Part shown: piece after piece, positions 63,692 to 64,000 of the stretch
How the letters are laid out: every line of letters starts with the position of its first letter
Numbering within the stretch: position 1 is the first letter of the stretch
Assembly (NCBI GenBank): GCA_002682825.1
Contig: NOKP01000019.1
Coordinates: forward strand, 682,001 to 746,000
DNA from: Neonectria sp. B-13
Taxonomy: Eukaryota > Ascomycota > Sordariomycetes > Hypocreales > Nectriaceae
Length of the DNA: 64,000 nucleotides
Direction: 5' to 3'
The notes under the pieces: model-generated
Seen by the model: the letters and a program-made list of their open reading frames with translations, nothing else
What the model was told of the DNA's origin: nothing
The model's database searches: none
Made by a program: the position numbers and the translations under genes

Positions 63692-63894
63692 GGGGTTCGA
63701 GCACCCCTTCTAGTTGGTCATGGGGGAGAAGAACAGGGTAGTAATCAGCCGAACCAGCTATCGGACGTAGGCGCTAGTCTAGTGATTACCGAGTTACTTG
63801 AGCAGAGCTAGCGAGGATGGCCAACCCCTGCTAGTAGCTGGATTAGTAAGGGTGCGGTTCTCGAATCCTGAGGTGAGTGTTGTTGTGGAGGTTC

Positions 63895-63930
63895 CCAATT
63901 TCGGGCCCGAAATCCCGAGTGACCCGAGCG
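63895..63930. repeat. 36-bp repeat with 16-bp palindrome, copy 2
   Basis: These bases are identical to 17975..18010 in the same orientation and include the same palindrome at 63898..63913. The following bases are again rich in ccgagcgacc, with small insertions relative to copy 1. The repeat lies upstream of the zinc-cluster regulator gene. Confidence 0.85.
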
Positions 63931-64000
63931 CCGAGCGACCGAACAACGACGGCCCCGCAGTGCCGCTCCGAGACGGGTTCTCTACTCAGAAGCCACGCAT

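Overview
The window is a stretch of a filamentous ascomycete (Pezizomycotina) genome. The evidence is genes with short 47-122 nt spliceosomal introns, Zn2Cys6 regulators, a PNP-NACHT-ankyrin NLR-like gene, an RTA1-like protein, a DUF7730-type protein, multimodular nonribosomal peptide synthetases (NRPS), and transposon relics and AT-rich islands whose mutations look like repeat-induced point mutation (C:G to T:A). Gene content and the GH18 chitinase sequence suggest Sordariomycetes, perhaps Hypocreales; the species cannot be told from the sequence. All exon models were assembled by eye from splice signals, reading-frame continuity and family knowledge.

Layout. 0-13 kb is ordinary accessory sequence: a two-exon protein of unknown function, a gene-tail relic, a NACHT-ankyrin gene whose upstream PNP domain is broken by four stop codons, a DUF7730-like protein, an RTA1-like membrane protein and a small Zn2Cys6 protein. 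13.7-15.1 kb is a GH18 chitinase with no visible signal peptide. 16.5-20.1 kb carries an FAD monooxygenase and a free-standing thioesterase. 21-34.3 kb has a secreted GMC oxidoreductase, a UDP-glycosyltransferase, a cytochrome P450, a decayed pogo/Fot1-type transposon and two MFS transporters. 34.9-56.3 kb is the core of a secondary-metabolite locus: a stand-alone A-MT-T NRPS, a mariner relic, a second P450, a fold-type I PLP enzyme, a flavin monooxygenase, a FAD amine-oxidase-like enzyme and a second NRPS (partial C-A-T-C-A-T). A relic of a phenol-hydroxylase-type monooxygenase follows. 57.3-63.7 kb looks like a separate catabolic trio: an allantoate-permease-type MFS, an L-fuconate-dehydratase-like enolase-superfamily enzyme and a Zn2Cys6 regulator.

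How the genes may work together (inference). The two synthetases together hold three related adenylation domains. One carries an inserted N-methyltransferase. Another lacks the aspartate that normally binds the substrate alpha-amino group. Neither enzyme has a release domain, so release in trans (for example by the thioesterase at 19-20 kb) or an unusual route is needed. The PLP enzyme and flavin enzymes could make or tailor an unusual building block, the P450s could oxidise the product, the glycosyltransferase and GMC oxidoreductase could act late, and the MFS proteins could export it. I do not recognise this architecture as a described pathway. No pathway-specific regulator is visible between 16 and 57 kb. 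A 36-bp repeat with a 16-bp perfect palindrome occurs at about 18.0 and 63.9 kb, on both sides of the metabolic region.
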